Under the pieces are notes generated by a model. The model was not told where the DNA came from. It did not search any database and saw only the letters and a program-made list of their open reading frames with translations. This document shows, in pieces, positions 24,150 to 35,945 of a stretch of DNA of 64,000 bases. The position numbers were made by a program, and so were the translations under genes. Location: positions 56,262,397-56,326,396 of the forward strand of contig NC_087065.1 of assembly GCF_963678635.1 (NCBI RefSeq), written 5' to 3'. Every line of letters starts with the position of its first letter. The stretch's first letter is position 1. This stretch comes from Symsagittifera roscoffensis (taxonomy: Eukaryota > Xenacoelomorpha > Acoela > Convolutidae).

Positions 24150-26340
24150 ATTTTTTCAGTCTATAATGAGAATTTAGAGCAAAACTTTGCTCCCAATTTC
24201 ACTTCACAAAGAACAAAAGAGTCAATGTCTAAAATGCAGCAAATAAAATTCAATCAAAATTCAAGGGCATTTAGGCGCAAAAATGGACAGAACTAATTAA
24301 GAAAAAATAATCAAAAAGAGCAACGGGCCATTTCAGTCTGTTGGACACATAGGCTGGCAAGAAGCAGTGAATTACTGTTCATGAAATGTGTAAATAACTG
24401 TAAGTAGGTAGAATTTAATAACAGGAATTGCTAAAGGTAAATGCCATTTAATTGTGCTTGACCTTAGTGGAGTCTGTGATGCTACCCAAATTGAGTACTA
24501 CCCTGTCAGGGCGTTTTTTTTACCTAATATGTATTTAAGTATCTCGTCTCGGTTTTCAGAATAACCTCAACTTGGGTAAGTTATACCAAAGCATTGGAGG
24601 AGAAATCGGAAACAATAGAATAAAAATCAAAATCACGAAAAATTGTTGAATATGTAAGTATTTGAAACTATTAACAAGATCTCTGTGGACAAGAATTTTT
24701 TCGGTATTATGACATCAAAACAGAGAAACGAGAAATGGTTGAAAGACTCACACCGCCCATTTACAATGAAAAAATTGAGGCAATCCAGTGCACCTACTAG
24801 TTTCAGAAAGGCAGCAAAAACCCATGCTAAAAACATTTTTTACTACAAGAAAATTGAAAGTATGTTTGCAACCTCTCAAAACTTTTCTTGCACATGATCT
24901 GAGCTCCAAAGTGGAGTTTAGCTTACATGTAGTGAAAATAATTCCACCTATGTCGCCACCGGCAGTGCAAAACTTAGCCATGAAAACTGATAAACTTGGC
25001 AAAAACTGCTCCCCAGTAGGACACCACTTACAAGAATATGGCAAAGAAGTAGGCGAAACTGATGAGCTGAGATTATAAACCAAACAGGCAACACCCATAA
25101 TTTGATCATAGCAAAGGCTTTGCAAAATTGGAGTGAAAGTGCAAAAATTAAAACAGGCGAAGAATTCAGGAGACGGGAATGGAATTAAAATTGCAGTTCA
25201 CGTATAAGAAAGGCTTGAAAACATAACCGACTTGTCAGATCAGAAAAAAATCCCGAAACTTAAACTTGGTTACGTGGCACTATTGAGACCATTGCGTATC
25301 TGTACTCGACATTAGGCAGACAAACACTATAAAAACCGATCAAAATTGAGACCAAAGGAAACTGATACTTTTTTATTCTGTTTGTTTGCTTTTTCTTCTC
25401 TATTCTGATTGATAAATATATTTATTGTCTGCTTACTGACTAGCATGAATCAGAAATTGTCTAATTACGGATTTTGATCCCAAATTTTACACTTATGCGT
25501 AACTAAATCGAAAAACTTCGCACCACTTACCTTAATTGAAAAATAAAAACATAAGAAGTCAAAAAAAGAAAACTGCGAAAAAAATTATTTAAAGAAATTT
25601 TAAAAGTTAGTATGTCTCCATTTTAATTTTTCATGCCAGATGTTTGAAAATTAAAATTGGTACAAAACTTCGAAGAAAACAAAGAAGTAATAAAGCCGGC
25701 AATCGTTGAGCAGACACAAAATGAGAGGAAAAAATTTGCTTTCAGAAAAATTTTTACAGTTATAAGTCCCACCTGAGACCAGAATGAACAATACTTGCTT
25801 TTTCGACTACAAAGGAAGTTACATACTGCACAAGAAAAGAACAGTCAATGATGTGTTTTCCAAATGATTGATTCCCAAAAGTGCGCTAAAAAACTCCAAA
25901 AATTACCTTTGCCTAAGTAAGTCCAAGTTCTTGTTGCTTGAATTAAGCTTAAATGAGTTATTGTAAGCCTACACGGTCACAATATTAGCTCGATGTTAGA
26001 CCAAAAATCAAACCGGTTTTTCTCGATTGTGAGAAAATTTCAAATTTTTAAATTTCATTCGAATCCTAACTGGAATGGTTTTAACACTCAACCCAGTCAC
26101 TCAACCCCGAATACAAACCCGAATACAAAGTTCACCCCCAATTTTATTGGACGGAACAAAAAAACCCAAACCCACATCCTTGAACCTGAAAAGAACAACA
26201 CTTGCTTTTGTATTGAAAGTTGCTTAGGAGACAAACAAGATTTTTGATGAGGCAACTGAACCGACAAAATTTTAGCAGAATACCGGAAGTCCTCAATTCA
26301 CTTTTTACTGAATTTTTTCTTTCATTTGCATATAATCTGA
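24150..26340. other. Unassigned AT-rich DNA with weak open frames
   Basis: Frames at 24788-25078 plus and 24748-25125 minus overlap and cannot both be genes. Neither shows a recognised domain. No RNA gene was seen. Confidence 0.4.
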
Positions 26341-26344
26341 AAAA

Positions 26345-26425
26345 AAAACAAAGTTCGGCCGAGAGTCGAGCCTCAGACCTTGGGTAAAAAGGTGACGGTG
26401 TTAAACTATGCCAAGGGGGAATGAG
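26345..26425 (-). repeat. tRNA-like SINE head
   Basis: On the minus strand there is an A-box-like ttggcatagtttaa (26401-26414), a perfect 5-bp anticodon stem (accttt... / ...aaggt) enclosing a 7-nt loop with TAC at the anticodon position, and a B-box-like ggctcgactct (about 26363-26373). A-to-B spacing is about 54 nt, as in tRNAs. The acceptor and T stems do not pair, so it is not a working tRNA. A tRNA-Val-like SINE or tRNA pseudogene fits. Confidence 0.45.
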
Positions 26426-26429
26426 CCTA

Positions 26430-28035
26430 GAGGTTGTGAAGGTCCAATAAAAAAGCAAGTTGGAGAAAAGTTAAAACCTGTAAGAAAAAATGTTTGCTGG
26501 AAAAATTTGAAATTTTAAGAAATTGAGCATGTCTGCAATTGAGCAATTTATAATTTACAATTTTTACACATTTGACTATTTTGTGCCTCAAGAATTGTAC
26601 GGGAAAAAGTACCCGATTGCAATACCCATGTTTATCGCTTAGCTCAGAGTGTTTTGGTACATCTTGTAAAAGCTGAGCGCATTGTTGACCAAAAAACGAG
26701 ACATTTTTAAACGCCGTCTCCAAAATCAAAATCTTTCTGCACACGTCCGTGACTGTTTTTACGAGTTTGTACACCGACAAGATTAGATGAACTAATACAC
26801 TAGCATCATTTTATAACATGCTTTTTGTCAAACTTTGAAGTTGAGCGCAAAATAACAATGAACAGTCTGAAGTGGTTATATTTTTAGTTTTTGCACCAAT
26901 TCAAATCAACAACTCTGTTTTCAATGATTAGTTTTTGATTAATATTTATACCGATTATAGTTCGATGGTTTCTTTGCATTTTACTTATCATGCTATTATC
27001 CATCCTGCATAAAAATTTTGACCTGCACAGTTTTTTCCATCGGAGATTTTTTTGGAGAATTCATACACGAATGGTCGAACATATTCTTGTTAATTACAGA
27101 ATAAAAAAAATCCACGATGACTTGGTATTTTTTGTTGGTGGGCACAAATAAATCATCATGTATTTTTAGCAGACTAGAGCTCGATTACTGAATTTGTGGA
27201 AAGATAATGTTAAAATTCAAACTGCCCGAGCTATACTGATATAGAAAGTCAGCTTGTTTGACACTTTTTTCTTCTAGCCCCATATTGTATGGAAAAATTA
27301 AGACGGCAAACTTCAAAAATCACTACTGTTTCTTATGGGATTTTATTTGTTTGTTAGGTATTTTTTATTATACTGCCAAAATTTTAGATTTTTGTTAATT
27401 TGCTCAATTTTGATGGCTTGAAACTAATCAAAAGTCTACTTTCCGAGCATCCTTTCTAATTTGGTGCCTATAACAAAAGAGACACGACCAAAATTCGAAG
27501 TTTGATTTAAAATTGTCTGGTAATCAATTTTTCAGTTTTCCAAGATGCGCGTTGCGCGCCATTTTAATGATAATGAAAATGCTCGGCGAATTGAAAATTG
27601 TGAGCTGAAAATTCTGGATTGAACAAATAATAACTTTTTTGTTATAATTTCACATAAGTTTGGATAGTTTAAAATAGTTTCTGGATAGCTCTCGACAGCT
27701 CAGTTATTCAATGCGAGGCTCTTCCTGAAAGCTACAACCTGCTTTAAGGAGTTTAGCGCTGGGTTTTAAGAATATCTCCTGTTCTCAAAAAATTTTGGAC
27801 AAAACTTCCTACACTTTTGACTTTTGAATCTGCTAGAGTTTTGCATAATGAAAAAAAAACTTCGGAGAAAGTAGCTCACATAAGATTAATTGGTAGTTTA
27901 TCGAAATATTTGCGGTTGCAAAGTAATTTTCATTGCATCGGATATTATTAAAGCTGGAATATTATTGGTATAATTAATTAAATATAAACAGAGACTAAGT
28001 TTCTTCTAGTTGAAAAATTAGATTAAAGTATAAGA
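26430..28035. other. Unassigned AT-rich DNA
   Basis: A 117-codon minus-strand frame (26427-26780) has moderate composition, including CRKILILETAFKNVSFFG, but no recognised family. The rest shows no supported feature. Confidence 0.35.
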
Positions 28036-28045
28036 TTCTAGAAAA

Positions 28046-28310
28046 CAAATTGAGCTGCCCGAAGCAATCCGTCTGCCATCAACCAAACTTGTAGTTGTCA
28101 GTGCTTTGAGTACAAAATCAAAGAACTCGACGAAGCAAGAAACTATTTTAACTCCCTGAAAATTTATCAAAAAAGGTTTTTGGGCCAAGAAAACAATCCC
28201 AAAGGTCTAGATTGCATCTTGGTTCGACAATGGTATAACAAACTAATAATAAGGCTTTTCTATGGATCATTTTTGACTTTTGTATCAATATTACAAATTC
28301 TTGGGAGATA
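28046..28310 (+). pseudogene. Possible decayed exon
   Basis: Two consecutive plus-strand readings in different frames look protein-like. The first includes LPEAIRLPSTKLVVVS. After a frame change comes KELDEARNYFNSLKIYQKRF, and then a Cys and an RQWYNKL stretch. No ATG-initiated ORF spans them. The family is not recognised. Confidence 0.2.
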
Positions 28311-28740
28311 AAATAAAAAACTTATGCATTTTTTCCTTTTCTCACAGGGGGTCTTATGAAGTACAAAACTCTCCTGTAATATGTAAAGATAAATTCGGAA
28401 TAATTAGTAAAAATTTTGAACAATTTTAGTTTTTTGTTAGGAAATATTTTTTTTGTTTTAGTAACTAGCAATTTTTGAATGGAGTCTTTTATACAATCTG
28501 AGGGTATTGACACCCTGAGCTCGCACTTCAATTTTTTTTCCCTGTGAACCACAATAGTCAGTATATTGTTTTTTTTTGAATTTCAATTTGGCTTATTAAC
28601 GAACGATAAATTGGGTGCTAAGAAAATTGTGTCCCGAACGATTGTGTTCCAGACAAGTAGGTCGAAAAAGCAACAAAATTTAAGACATTTGAGTCCACGA
28701 AAAATTTCCTCAAATCTAATTTTCCGAGTTTAAGCTTATA

Positions 28741-28998
28741 TTACTTGCTGAGGCATGGATAACAAGTGCTTCCTCTCATCAAGTGGCATTTCGAGGTAGA
28801 TACTTTTGGGAAACAAATGTTTATGGATGTTTTGTCTGGGTAATGTTCAGACCTTCGTACAATTTTGGCGGGTAGGCAAGTGTTTGTGACACAAAAATCC
28901 TGACACGCTTTCGTGTTATAAATGTCAATAGCCGGCGCAAAAAGTCCAAACTGGTATGAATACGCTAGTTGGTCTCGAAAGTACCTAACTAGGCGCAA
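28741..28998 (-). pseudogene. Unidentified 85-codon Cys-containing frame
   Basis: The minus-strand frame includes RYFRDQLAYSYQFGLFAPA and six Cys residues. The local base composition is less AT-rich than its surroundings. It has no recognised domain and no partner exon was identified. It could equally be chance. Confidence 0.18.
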
Positions 28999-29348
28999 AG
29001 TACATCTTTTTTTTTACTTAACATAACGGGTGGGGGAATATGTTCGAAAACATCTGAAAAAAAAATCTTTTTCATTTTTGATTTTTTTATCTTTTTTTTG
29101 TCAGTTGAAGATTTTATCAACTGATGCGAGGTTTTTTGTTATATCAAGCATTTTGCTTTCATGTACTTTTCTAAGAGAAAACTTAGTTTTGATTAAATTT
29201 TCTGTGAAATGGCTTTGTTGGCTTTTTCAACCGCAATTCTTTAAGACTTTTCATTTCCAAGACACTTAAATTTGGATACTTCAAATGAAAGTCAGATGAG
29301 ATTGAGTGACCTATTAAGAATTTTGATATGTTACTTGGGTGCAGTCAG

Positions 29349-29462
29349 TAGCGGATTTAGGGGGGAGGGCGGATGCAGACAATTTGGTCAAATTATGGTC
29401 TTTATAGTGGTTTGGGAGAGCAGCTCAGAAATCAATTTGGTCGACCTAAAAAAAATTAAGGG
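29349..29462 (-). mobile_element. G/C-tract mini-element cut by the gap (copy 3)
   Basis: Begins agcggatttaggggggagg, then a gggagagcagctcagaaat block and gtcgacctaaaaaaaatt, which are family landmarks. It runs into the N stretch. The G/C homopolymers of this family probably caused the assembly break. Confidence 0.65.
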
Positions 29463-29662
29463 NNNNNNNNNNNNNNNNNNNNNNNNNNNNNNNNNNNNNN
29501 NNNNNNNNNNNNNNNNNNNNNNNNNNNNNNNNNNNNNNNNNNNNNNNNNNNNNNNNNNNNNNNNNNNNNNNNNNNNNNNNNNNNNNNNNNNNNNNNNNNN
29601 NNNNNNNNNNNNNNNNNNNNNNNNNNNNNNNNNNNNNNNNNNNNNNNNNNNNNNNNNNNNNN
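29463..29662. other. Assembly gap, 200 N
   Basis: Exactly 200 unknown bases, a conventional placeholder length, so the true size is not known. Any open frame crossing it is an artefact. Confidence 0.99.
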
Positions 29663-30389
29663 ATCATATCAAGAGCAAACTAACACAATTTTCCTGCCCC
29701 ATGTTCCAGACAGGACTCTTATCCCATCACCAAATATAGTTAGTCTTTTTCCGGCTTAAAGACATGCGCTTCCATTTCAGAGTTTTTCAACCTCTAAAAA
29801 CATATCTTGTAGAAATCGTTACACTTGAAGACTTACCTACATAAAAATAGGATGAAAATTGAAGTTTGGTACATATGTGAGCAACTCTGATGCTGTTGAC
29901 GTAGTAAGGAATTGAAGCTCGCTCTCTCAAAGCTGAGGTTTATAAAGCTTTTAGTTTTTTCTGCAATTTTTTTTCTAGTTTCAACTGATTTCAAAAAATT
30001 TGTTCAATATTTTTTATATTTCATTATTTTTAAAATAAAAAATCATAGGAGCTAGTTTTATTTGCAGGTTTTTAGTCACCTATAATGTTGCTCGGATTTT
30101 TTTTTGTTTTTCTACCAGCAACGACTTAAATACGCCGGATGAAACATTTGCTACTAACCAAAAATCCTCTCTACTTTCTGACTTAGAAAGTAAACTAAAA
30201 TTCCCATATATATATTTTTTAAAAGAAGTATTTATTTAGAAGATCACCAAGCTTTCTTGAATTAATACTTAGAAAATGATGTCACCAATTGAGGTCGCGG
30301 CCTTAAATCAGATAATCTTTTTTACAATGAAGTCAACAAGCTACGTCACTGCCTGTGAAATTTGGATGGAATGAATTCGGGCTCTCATC

Positions 30390-30778
30390 TTGACTCCCCC
30401 CCCCCCCCCTCGGGGACTCGACCCCCTGCCGACCCAAAGGGTCCCCCCGTTTTTGGCCGACAGACCTTTAAATTTTTCTACAGTTGTCTTTGGCGCCATT
30501 ATATACTAATTTTGAGGGAAAGCGCGCGCCAAAAAAGTGCCCAAAACTGCTTCGTTGACATGTTTTTTTTATAAATCTGACTGCGTTGCAATTTTTTTTG
30601 TCCAAATAGGATCTTATGTATTTTAAAAAAATTGCATGCATTGCAATTTTTTGTCCAAATAGTGTCTAATAGAGTCGATCGGACCTCAATTTAGTCGATC
30701 TAAAAAAAGACGATAAAATTTTCAAAAAACTTTTGAAAATCCGCTCCCCCACTCGAGAAAATCCTAGATCCGTCCCTG
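30390..30778 (-). mobile_element. G/C-tract mini-element (copy 4)
   Basis: Contains a C tract, gactcgaccccctgccgacc, aaagggtcccccc, ttggcgccattatatacta, gcgcgcgcc, and ends aaaatcctagatccgtccct. This is the reverse orientation relative to 13236-13610. It lies about 150 bp downstream of the last MFSD12-like exon. Confidence 0.75.
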
Positions 30779-30932
30779 TTTATGGGCCAAAACTTTGTCT
30801 AAATATGTTTTTATAAAGTACTGAATAACAATGCTGAATGGTTTAAAGTGTTCATCTGAGTTACAAATGATCTCAGCTGCAAACATGAAACAAAAATTCA
30901 ATCTTTTGAAAAATGATCTTAAAACAATTATT

Positions 30933-31167
30933 TTAACTAATTAAGTAATCATTTTCGTAATCAAGTTTCTCTTTTAACTCACCTTCGCCAATGCCTGAAT
31001 CTTCGTCTCCGTTGATGTTTTTCTGTGCACCTTCCTCGCCTCTTTTGTCGTGTCTGAGGTTGCCCACGTCACAGAAGAGAAGCACAACCCAAAATAGAAC
31101 TGCGATGACGAGAAAACTGCCCGGCACAATTGTGAGACAGACTCGGTAGAAATCCTCACACATGTCT
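30933..31167 (-). CDS. MFSD12: MFSD12-like, last exon (C-terminus)
   Basis: The exon begins after a ctgcag acceptor. Its first base completes a split codon, and it reads DMCEDFYRVCLTIVPGSF onward to a TAA at 30933-30935. A conserved Cys-rich CxxxYR/FYxW-like start precedes a hydrophobic helix, the expected last transmembrane segment of the family. The roughly 40-residue tail is hydrophilic and acidic (GDEDSGIGEGELKEK), consistent with a cytosolic C-terminus. The upstream partner must end with two bases of a codon. Exon 8 ends in phase 0, so one short exon is missing between them. Confidence 0.8.
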
Positions 31168-31274
31168 CTGCAGCAAAACGAAAAACAGTAGATGAGACAA
31201 CGCTTGAATATTTTTTAAAATCAGGCTATGATCCAGGTGAGTTTATTTTACTAAAAAATGAAGCAGGCGAGGAT

Positions 31275-31635
31275 CAGAAATTTCCACGGCGCGGGCGGTG
31301 GCTGATTTTTAAAAAATTTCGAAACTCGTTTTTTTTTGGTTTAACAAAATTGATTATCCGAGGTCTCCAAAAACTATATTTTGACTAAATTTTCTGCAGC
31401 AAAGCCATTTCTTAAACAAAAAATTAATAATAGCTCTCTGTTTCTTTTTTGACGCGCGTTCTTCTGTCAAAATTACTATATATTGGCGCCAAAGGCGCTT
31501 TTGGAAAACTTTTGGGTCAGTTAGCCAAATTGGAAGTCTTTAAACAGTGTCAAAGAGGGAGGGACCCTTTGGGGGGCCAGGGCGTCAAATTTCTGCGGAG
31601 GGAGAGGGTGTACCCACTGAATCCGCTAGTGTCTT
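31275..31635 (+). mobile_element. G/C-tract mini-element (copy 5)
   Basis: Contains gacgcgcgttc, tatattggcgccaaaggcgc, a ggggcc tract, and an end reading gtacccactgaatccgctag. That end is the inverse of the agcggatt start seen at 29349. It lies in the MFSD12-like intron upstream of the last exon. Confidence 0.65.
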
Positions 31636-33982
31636 AAACAAAGCATATCACGAAATAATTTAATTTTTTCATTGGTCTGCCTTGTTTTGTAAAAAAAAAA
31701 TGATCCGTCTCATATTTTTTTTTTCATTTTTTTGCAGATAAACTGACATGAATTATTGCAATTAGACAGGAGATAGTTCATTCGTCAGGCAGATACAAAA
31801 ATGTTTAATCGCATGGAAGGAAATGAAGTTTAAGCCTAAATGTTTTGAAAAGAAAAAGTCTAGACGGTTTTGAGAATGACTCGAGGAACACTTACGCTTT
31901 AGATGAACAAAACCTTCAACAAATTAGTTTAAAATGGCCATCAAAACAAAACCACGTAAACAAGCCATTGAAAAAGGTCATGAATAATAAAAAAAAGATT
32001 CTGTCGAACTTACGCGGGCTGAACGACTTGAGCTATTTGCACAGCTATTCCATTGGATATCTTGTCCAGAAAACTGAAGCACCCATATGCCAATGCACCA
32101 CAATGCTAAAAATTAAGCAAAACTCTCAAAGCGAAAATGATAAGTTTGAGAGTAAAACATTAGCACCACGAGGCATCTAGGACTTGCGCAAAGAAAGGGG
32201 GTAGAAAGGGATCTGGTCTAAATTTCAGAGCTGTTGTTCTGTTATGCCCTCGCAGTTGTTTTTTTTCAATTTCCTCTAAGGTAAGTGGATTTATATAAAA
32301 ATCTTCATCTTCTCCTTTCAAGAAAAAGGGAGGCAAGGGATCTACTTGACGATCTCCCCCCCCCCCTTATTGTATCTACTAAAGGATCTCTACCCCTGTA
32401 CATAAAAACAGTAAATTTGCACTTAAGCGTTGTATGTAAACTCGAATTTTGCTGCATTTTGATTGGTCGAACACTCTCTGCAAGTAATCTTCTAAAAAAT
32501 CTCCCCCCTTTCTTGAAAGGCGGGGGGATTGTTAAGTAGATCCGAGGCAATTTATTAGTAGATTTTTTCAGCAGAACTATCCAATATTTGTTCATTTCAG
32601 ATGCGGGAAAATAAGAACTCTCAAAAAAGTCAGCAAAAAAAGGAAATGAAAGATGTGGAATAGAATGTAAATATGCTTTTTCATTTAAACGAAAAGTTTT
32701 TCTTGAGTAGATACCATAGGAGGAGGGGGATTGTTAATTAAGCTCAAATATGTTGTAACATAGTGAAATAGATAGTATTTCTCATTAGCGCATTTGCAGA
32801 GATAGATAAAACAATTTTGTACAGTCATCAGACAAGGAAAATCCCCAAACTCTGCCGAGGTGAAAACAAATAGTCAAAATGGTCGAAAGATACAGTTGAT
32901 TTCTCGAAAAAAGCTACACTAAAACTAACCAAAAATTCAAGCTTTTTTGGTAACTTTGGTCGAAAACTTCACTCTGTTGGAATCTTTCTCCAGTTGATAT
33001 TGATCAAAACGTTTTGCCTCGGTCGAACAGAAGCAACGCAAGTGAGTTGGATCCACACAATGAAAAAAATTATCATAAGAATATGCTGAGTTAAAATCAA
33101 ATACTTCAAAACAAAAACCCTGGGACTGCATGGAGCATATTTAGAAAAATTGGTTTCATTTATTTCTAAGTCAAGCCATTAGATTTTGCGAGCTATCCTC
33201 AAATTTTTTACACTTAGGTAAAAGGCAGTGAGCTTGCCACTCATTATTTTGCGTAAACTGCTTATTTCCTGTCTAAGTGCTACTTTTCCAAATGCTAATA
33301 ACTTGCGGTCCAACCGTCGGAGTTGGCTCAAGTTAAATACATGATGTATCCTATCACTACCTATCAAATCCCAAAGTTTTGGTTTGCGAGGAACGACTTC
33401 CCGAAGTCAGGGTGGGGACTATTTGCTTAGGGCATAACACCAGAAGTAGGGGTCCACGGGTCTGGGATTCTAAACTTAAGCTTTCTTCAACTACATCTAT
33501 CATTTAAAAAATTTTGGTCCCAATCCAACCGCTAGATACTGAGTTCTGATAGGGCTATTTGCACTTCCAGATACCGTTATCACCTGGGCCAAGGGAGTCC
33601 GAGGGTTCCGGAGTTTTGCATGTCCGCGTCAAATCATCTCATATATCCGCCCTGTGAGTTTCATAAAGTTAGCTAACATAGTTTTTTTTATTGGGGAGTA
33701 TCACTATCAACACCGTCTTATAAATTTCTCTAGAGGTGGGACTAATTGTTTTGAGGCTCGAACAATTTCGAGATTGGTCGTTTGTTTGCCTTTCTACTTA
33801 TCGTATTGACTAAATAATACCAAGATACGTACTACTAATAAGTTTTCTATTTTTCATGCATTTCGCAAAGTAAAACTCTCAGTCGAATTCTCGGTTTAGC
33901 GAAAAAGTGTTAGGATCACCGATCCTACAATAGAAAATTAGGTTAAGAATCGCAGGTGGGGAGAAGAGTTTTAATTTCTCAC
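31636..33982. other. MFSD12-like intron; should contain the missing exon
   Basis: This stretch lies between exon 8 and the last exon. I looked on the minus strand for the expected short exon in this family's conserved GAFVYGxMSF region and did not find it. The 111-codon plus-strand frame at 31845-32180 and the frames around 32300-32600 have no recognised domains. Confidence 0.5.
32337..32543. mobile_element. 207-bp TIR element (MITE)
   Basis: The left end GGGATCTACTTGACGATC plus a C tract is the inverse of the right end GGGGATTGTTAAGTAGATCC, with a few mismatches. Both sides are flanked by GAGGCAA (32330-32336 and 32544-32550), a 7-bp target duplication that could be 8 bp with one mismatch, as in hAT elements. 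No coding capacity. A partial relative (gagggggattgttaa) lies near 32723. Confidence 0.75.
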
Positions 33983-34171
33983 TGTTCTTGGTCCAATCAT
34001 ATCAGATGTGAGTGATAGGGCTGTAACTAGAAGGGTGCCATTAGCTGCACCCATGATCACGGACAACAGGTAGTGCCATATTTGTTGTATGCCCGAGTTA
34101 TGACCCTCTTTGAGAAACCACGCCATGGTGCAGTAGGCGAAGCCCAAAAGGAGTGCTATGAAGTAGATTGC
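33983..34171 (-). CDS. MFSD12: MFSD12-like, exon 8
   Basis: 63 codons between a ctag acceptor and a GTGAGA donor, phase 0 at both ends. It begins AIYFIALLLGFAYCTMAWFL, and later carries MGAANGTLLVTALSLTSDMIG, the conserved helix and loop of the family's C-terminal half. Reading through the donor would stop after three codons, so splicing is required. The downstream exon was not located. Confidence 0.85.
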
Positions 34172-34456
34172 CTAGATAAATATCATATCAAAATATTTTT
34201 GGAAAAAAATTAACAAATTACCGAAAAGTCCATGTGAAAACGTTGTAAAAAGAAATAAGCAAAATTACACCGCTATCGGAAGGCGAGGCAGCACCTTTTT
34301 CCCAGTAAAATCATAAAAAACATCGGTATTCCCAAAAAGTGAATCCATCTTGGTTTTTTCTTTCGAGGAGAAATGGCTTGAATCTTCATTTTAATACGCG
34401 ATAACATTTCTTTATTTTGGGTTCAAAGCAAAGTTGAATTTAACGGAATGACTTAC

Positions 34457-34549
34457 TTTTCTTCCCATAAACTTGTTCATTACTGGCATGAGAAGAGAAG
34501 CTAAAAAGCCGCTGATGAACACGACAAGGGGCAGCACTGCTATTGACGT
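34457..34549 (-). CDS. MFSD12: MFSD12-like, exon 7
   Basis: 31 codons, phase 0 at both ends, with acceptor ttttcag and donor GTAAGT. The reading TSIAVLPLVVFISGFLAS is a transmembrane helix. It is followed by MPVMNKFMGRK, matching the basic cytosolic loop after helix 8 in MFS carriers of this family. Confidence 0.88.
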
Positions 34550-34624
34550 CTGAAAAAAAATAATAACTACAATTAGTCCTATTTTTATTTAAAACGAATG
34601 TAAAAAAAAGAGACAGACGGTAAC

Positions 34625-34717
34625 CTTGCTTAAGTTGAGTGTGGTTGATATGTATAGAGGGTAATACACCTGAGTGAAATTGCAGATTAATCTCGTCTGC
34701 ATGTAGACGAATCCAAT
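34625..34717 (-). CDS. MFSD12: MFSD12-like, exon 6
   Basis: 31 codons, phase 0 at both ends, between acceptor ttacag and a donor read as GTTACC. It encodes IGFVYMQTRLICNFTQVYYP, the conserved YMxTRLIxNxxQ signature of MFSD12 proteins. The neighbouring introns are short (75 and 119 bp). Confidence 0.9.
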
Positions 34718-34836
34718 CTGTAAACAAATTAATAGTTCATTTAAAACGTAAAAAAAATCACATCATCAATCTCATCTTTTGTCGCCATGAGTCAGTCACT
34801 TTTAAAGGAATTTTAAGAATGAAGAGCCTTGCTTAC

Positions 34837-35001
34837 AATGTAAAATTGGGGTTCTTTGAACCAGCATTTCCATGTGAACGAGTTGTTGCGATTCTGCGAG
34901 GCTTCTAGACTGTCGTGTTCTGGTCGTCTCGGCTCTTTTAATCCGACGTGGAAAACCACCATGAAGAAGACACCTGTGCCCACCACAATCATGCCAAGAT
35001 A
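34837..35001 (-). CDS. MFSD12: MFSD12-like, exon 5
   Basis: 55 codons, phase 0 at both ends, with acceptor ttctag and donor GTAAGC. It starts YLGMIVVGTGVFFMVVFHVG (a membrane helix), then a hydrophilic central loop (KEPRRPEH). It ends WKCWFKEPQFYI, the conserved WxxWLxxPxFY element that precedes helix 7 in this family. Confidence 0.9.
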
Positions 35002-35346
35002 CTAGAAGATGAGAAAAATTTTTAAATTGAATAGATAAAATCAAACGTCCTTCATCCGCCTAGCTATTTTTACTAATCGCTTAGATAGACCTGTAACATA
35101 CTCGACTTCGATTTTCTGAAGGTTCCAGCTTAGAATCAATCAACACTCTACCCCAAAAAAAGTTCTGGTTACGCTCAGGAAGGAAGCTAACATGATCCAA
35201 TCAACTATGAGCCAAAGAAGCGAAACTTAAAGGTGTGCATACATGAAAGAAATATATATTTCAAGAAAATTGTTCAACTAGGTATTATAATAAACATCGC
35301 CTAGGCGCTCATGATCTCCGCGTTTTATTTGTTGCGTTAGTGTTAC

Positions 35347-35467
35347 CTTGAATGCGTCGAGATCCTGTGGGCCGACGTTGTCCGAAGACGAATCTCCTCC
35401 GAGCACTGAGAGGAGAATAGTGAAGACGACAAACACAAAGATGTTACTACTCACTGTGAATGCATAC
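35347..35467 (-). CDS. MFSD12: MFSD12-like, exon 4
   Basis: 121 nt with acceptor cacag and donor GTAACA. The first base completes an Arg codon with exon 3. It then reads YAFTVSSNIFVFVVFTILLS, the conserved LRYAFTxxxN helix, and ends GPQDLDAFK. The intron before it (35468-58403) is 22.9 kb because it holds the 18.9-kb LTR element. Confidence 0.9.
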
Positions 35468-35514
35468 CTGTGAAAAAAACAAGAAATTTCAAGATATGCC
35501 CTCTCTTTAGTTGC

Positions 35515-35945
35515 GTATATAGGGGGGGGGGGGGGGATGGGGTGTCGGGGGGAGGCGGACGCTTTATCTACTTCAGGGTTTCGACCCCGTGCCGATCCAA
35601 AAGGTCCTCCCTTTGTCCTTTGTACTATTTTGAGATATCCATTTTTGGCTGACTGATCTTGAAATTTTTCTAGAGGCGACTTTGGACCAAATATATATAC
35701 TAATTTTGAGAGGCGAACTCGCGCCGAAAAAACTCATTTTTTGGCCTGTTTTTAAACAAAAGTTGGGGCAGACAATTTGTTAGGAATGGGTTTTTTATAG
35801 GTCAGAAAGTTTTATAGGTTTATGAGGATTTGGGAGAGCTCAGAAAATCCATTTGCTCTCCCTAAAAAAGGTTGACGTAGTTTTTGACTTTTTGAAAAAT
35901 CCGCCCCCCCCCCCTCTCTAGAGAAGTCTCTAGATCCGTGCCTGC
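35515..35945 (-). mobile_element. G/C-tract mini-element (copy 6)
   Basis: A G tract, gacgctttatctacttcagg, cgaccccgtgccgatccaaa, aggcgactttgg, gggagagctcagaaaatcc, then a C tract and ctagatccgtgcctg. It lies in MFSD12-like intron 3, 48 bp upstream (in gene direction) of the exon 4 acceptor. Confidence 0.75.

Noticed and set aside
29272-29739. 155-aa ORF crossing the gap
   Set aside because: Over 60 of its codons are N; it exists only because unknown bases carry no stops.
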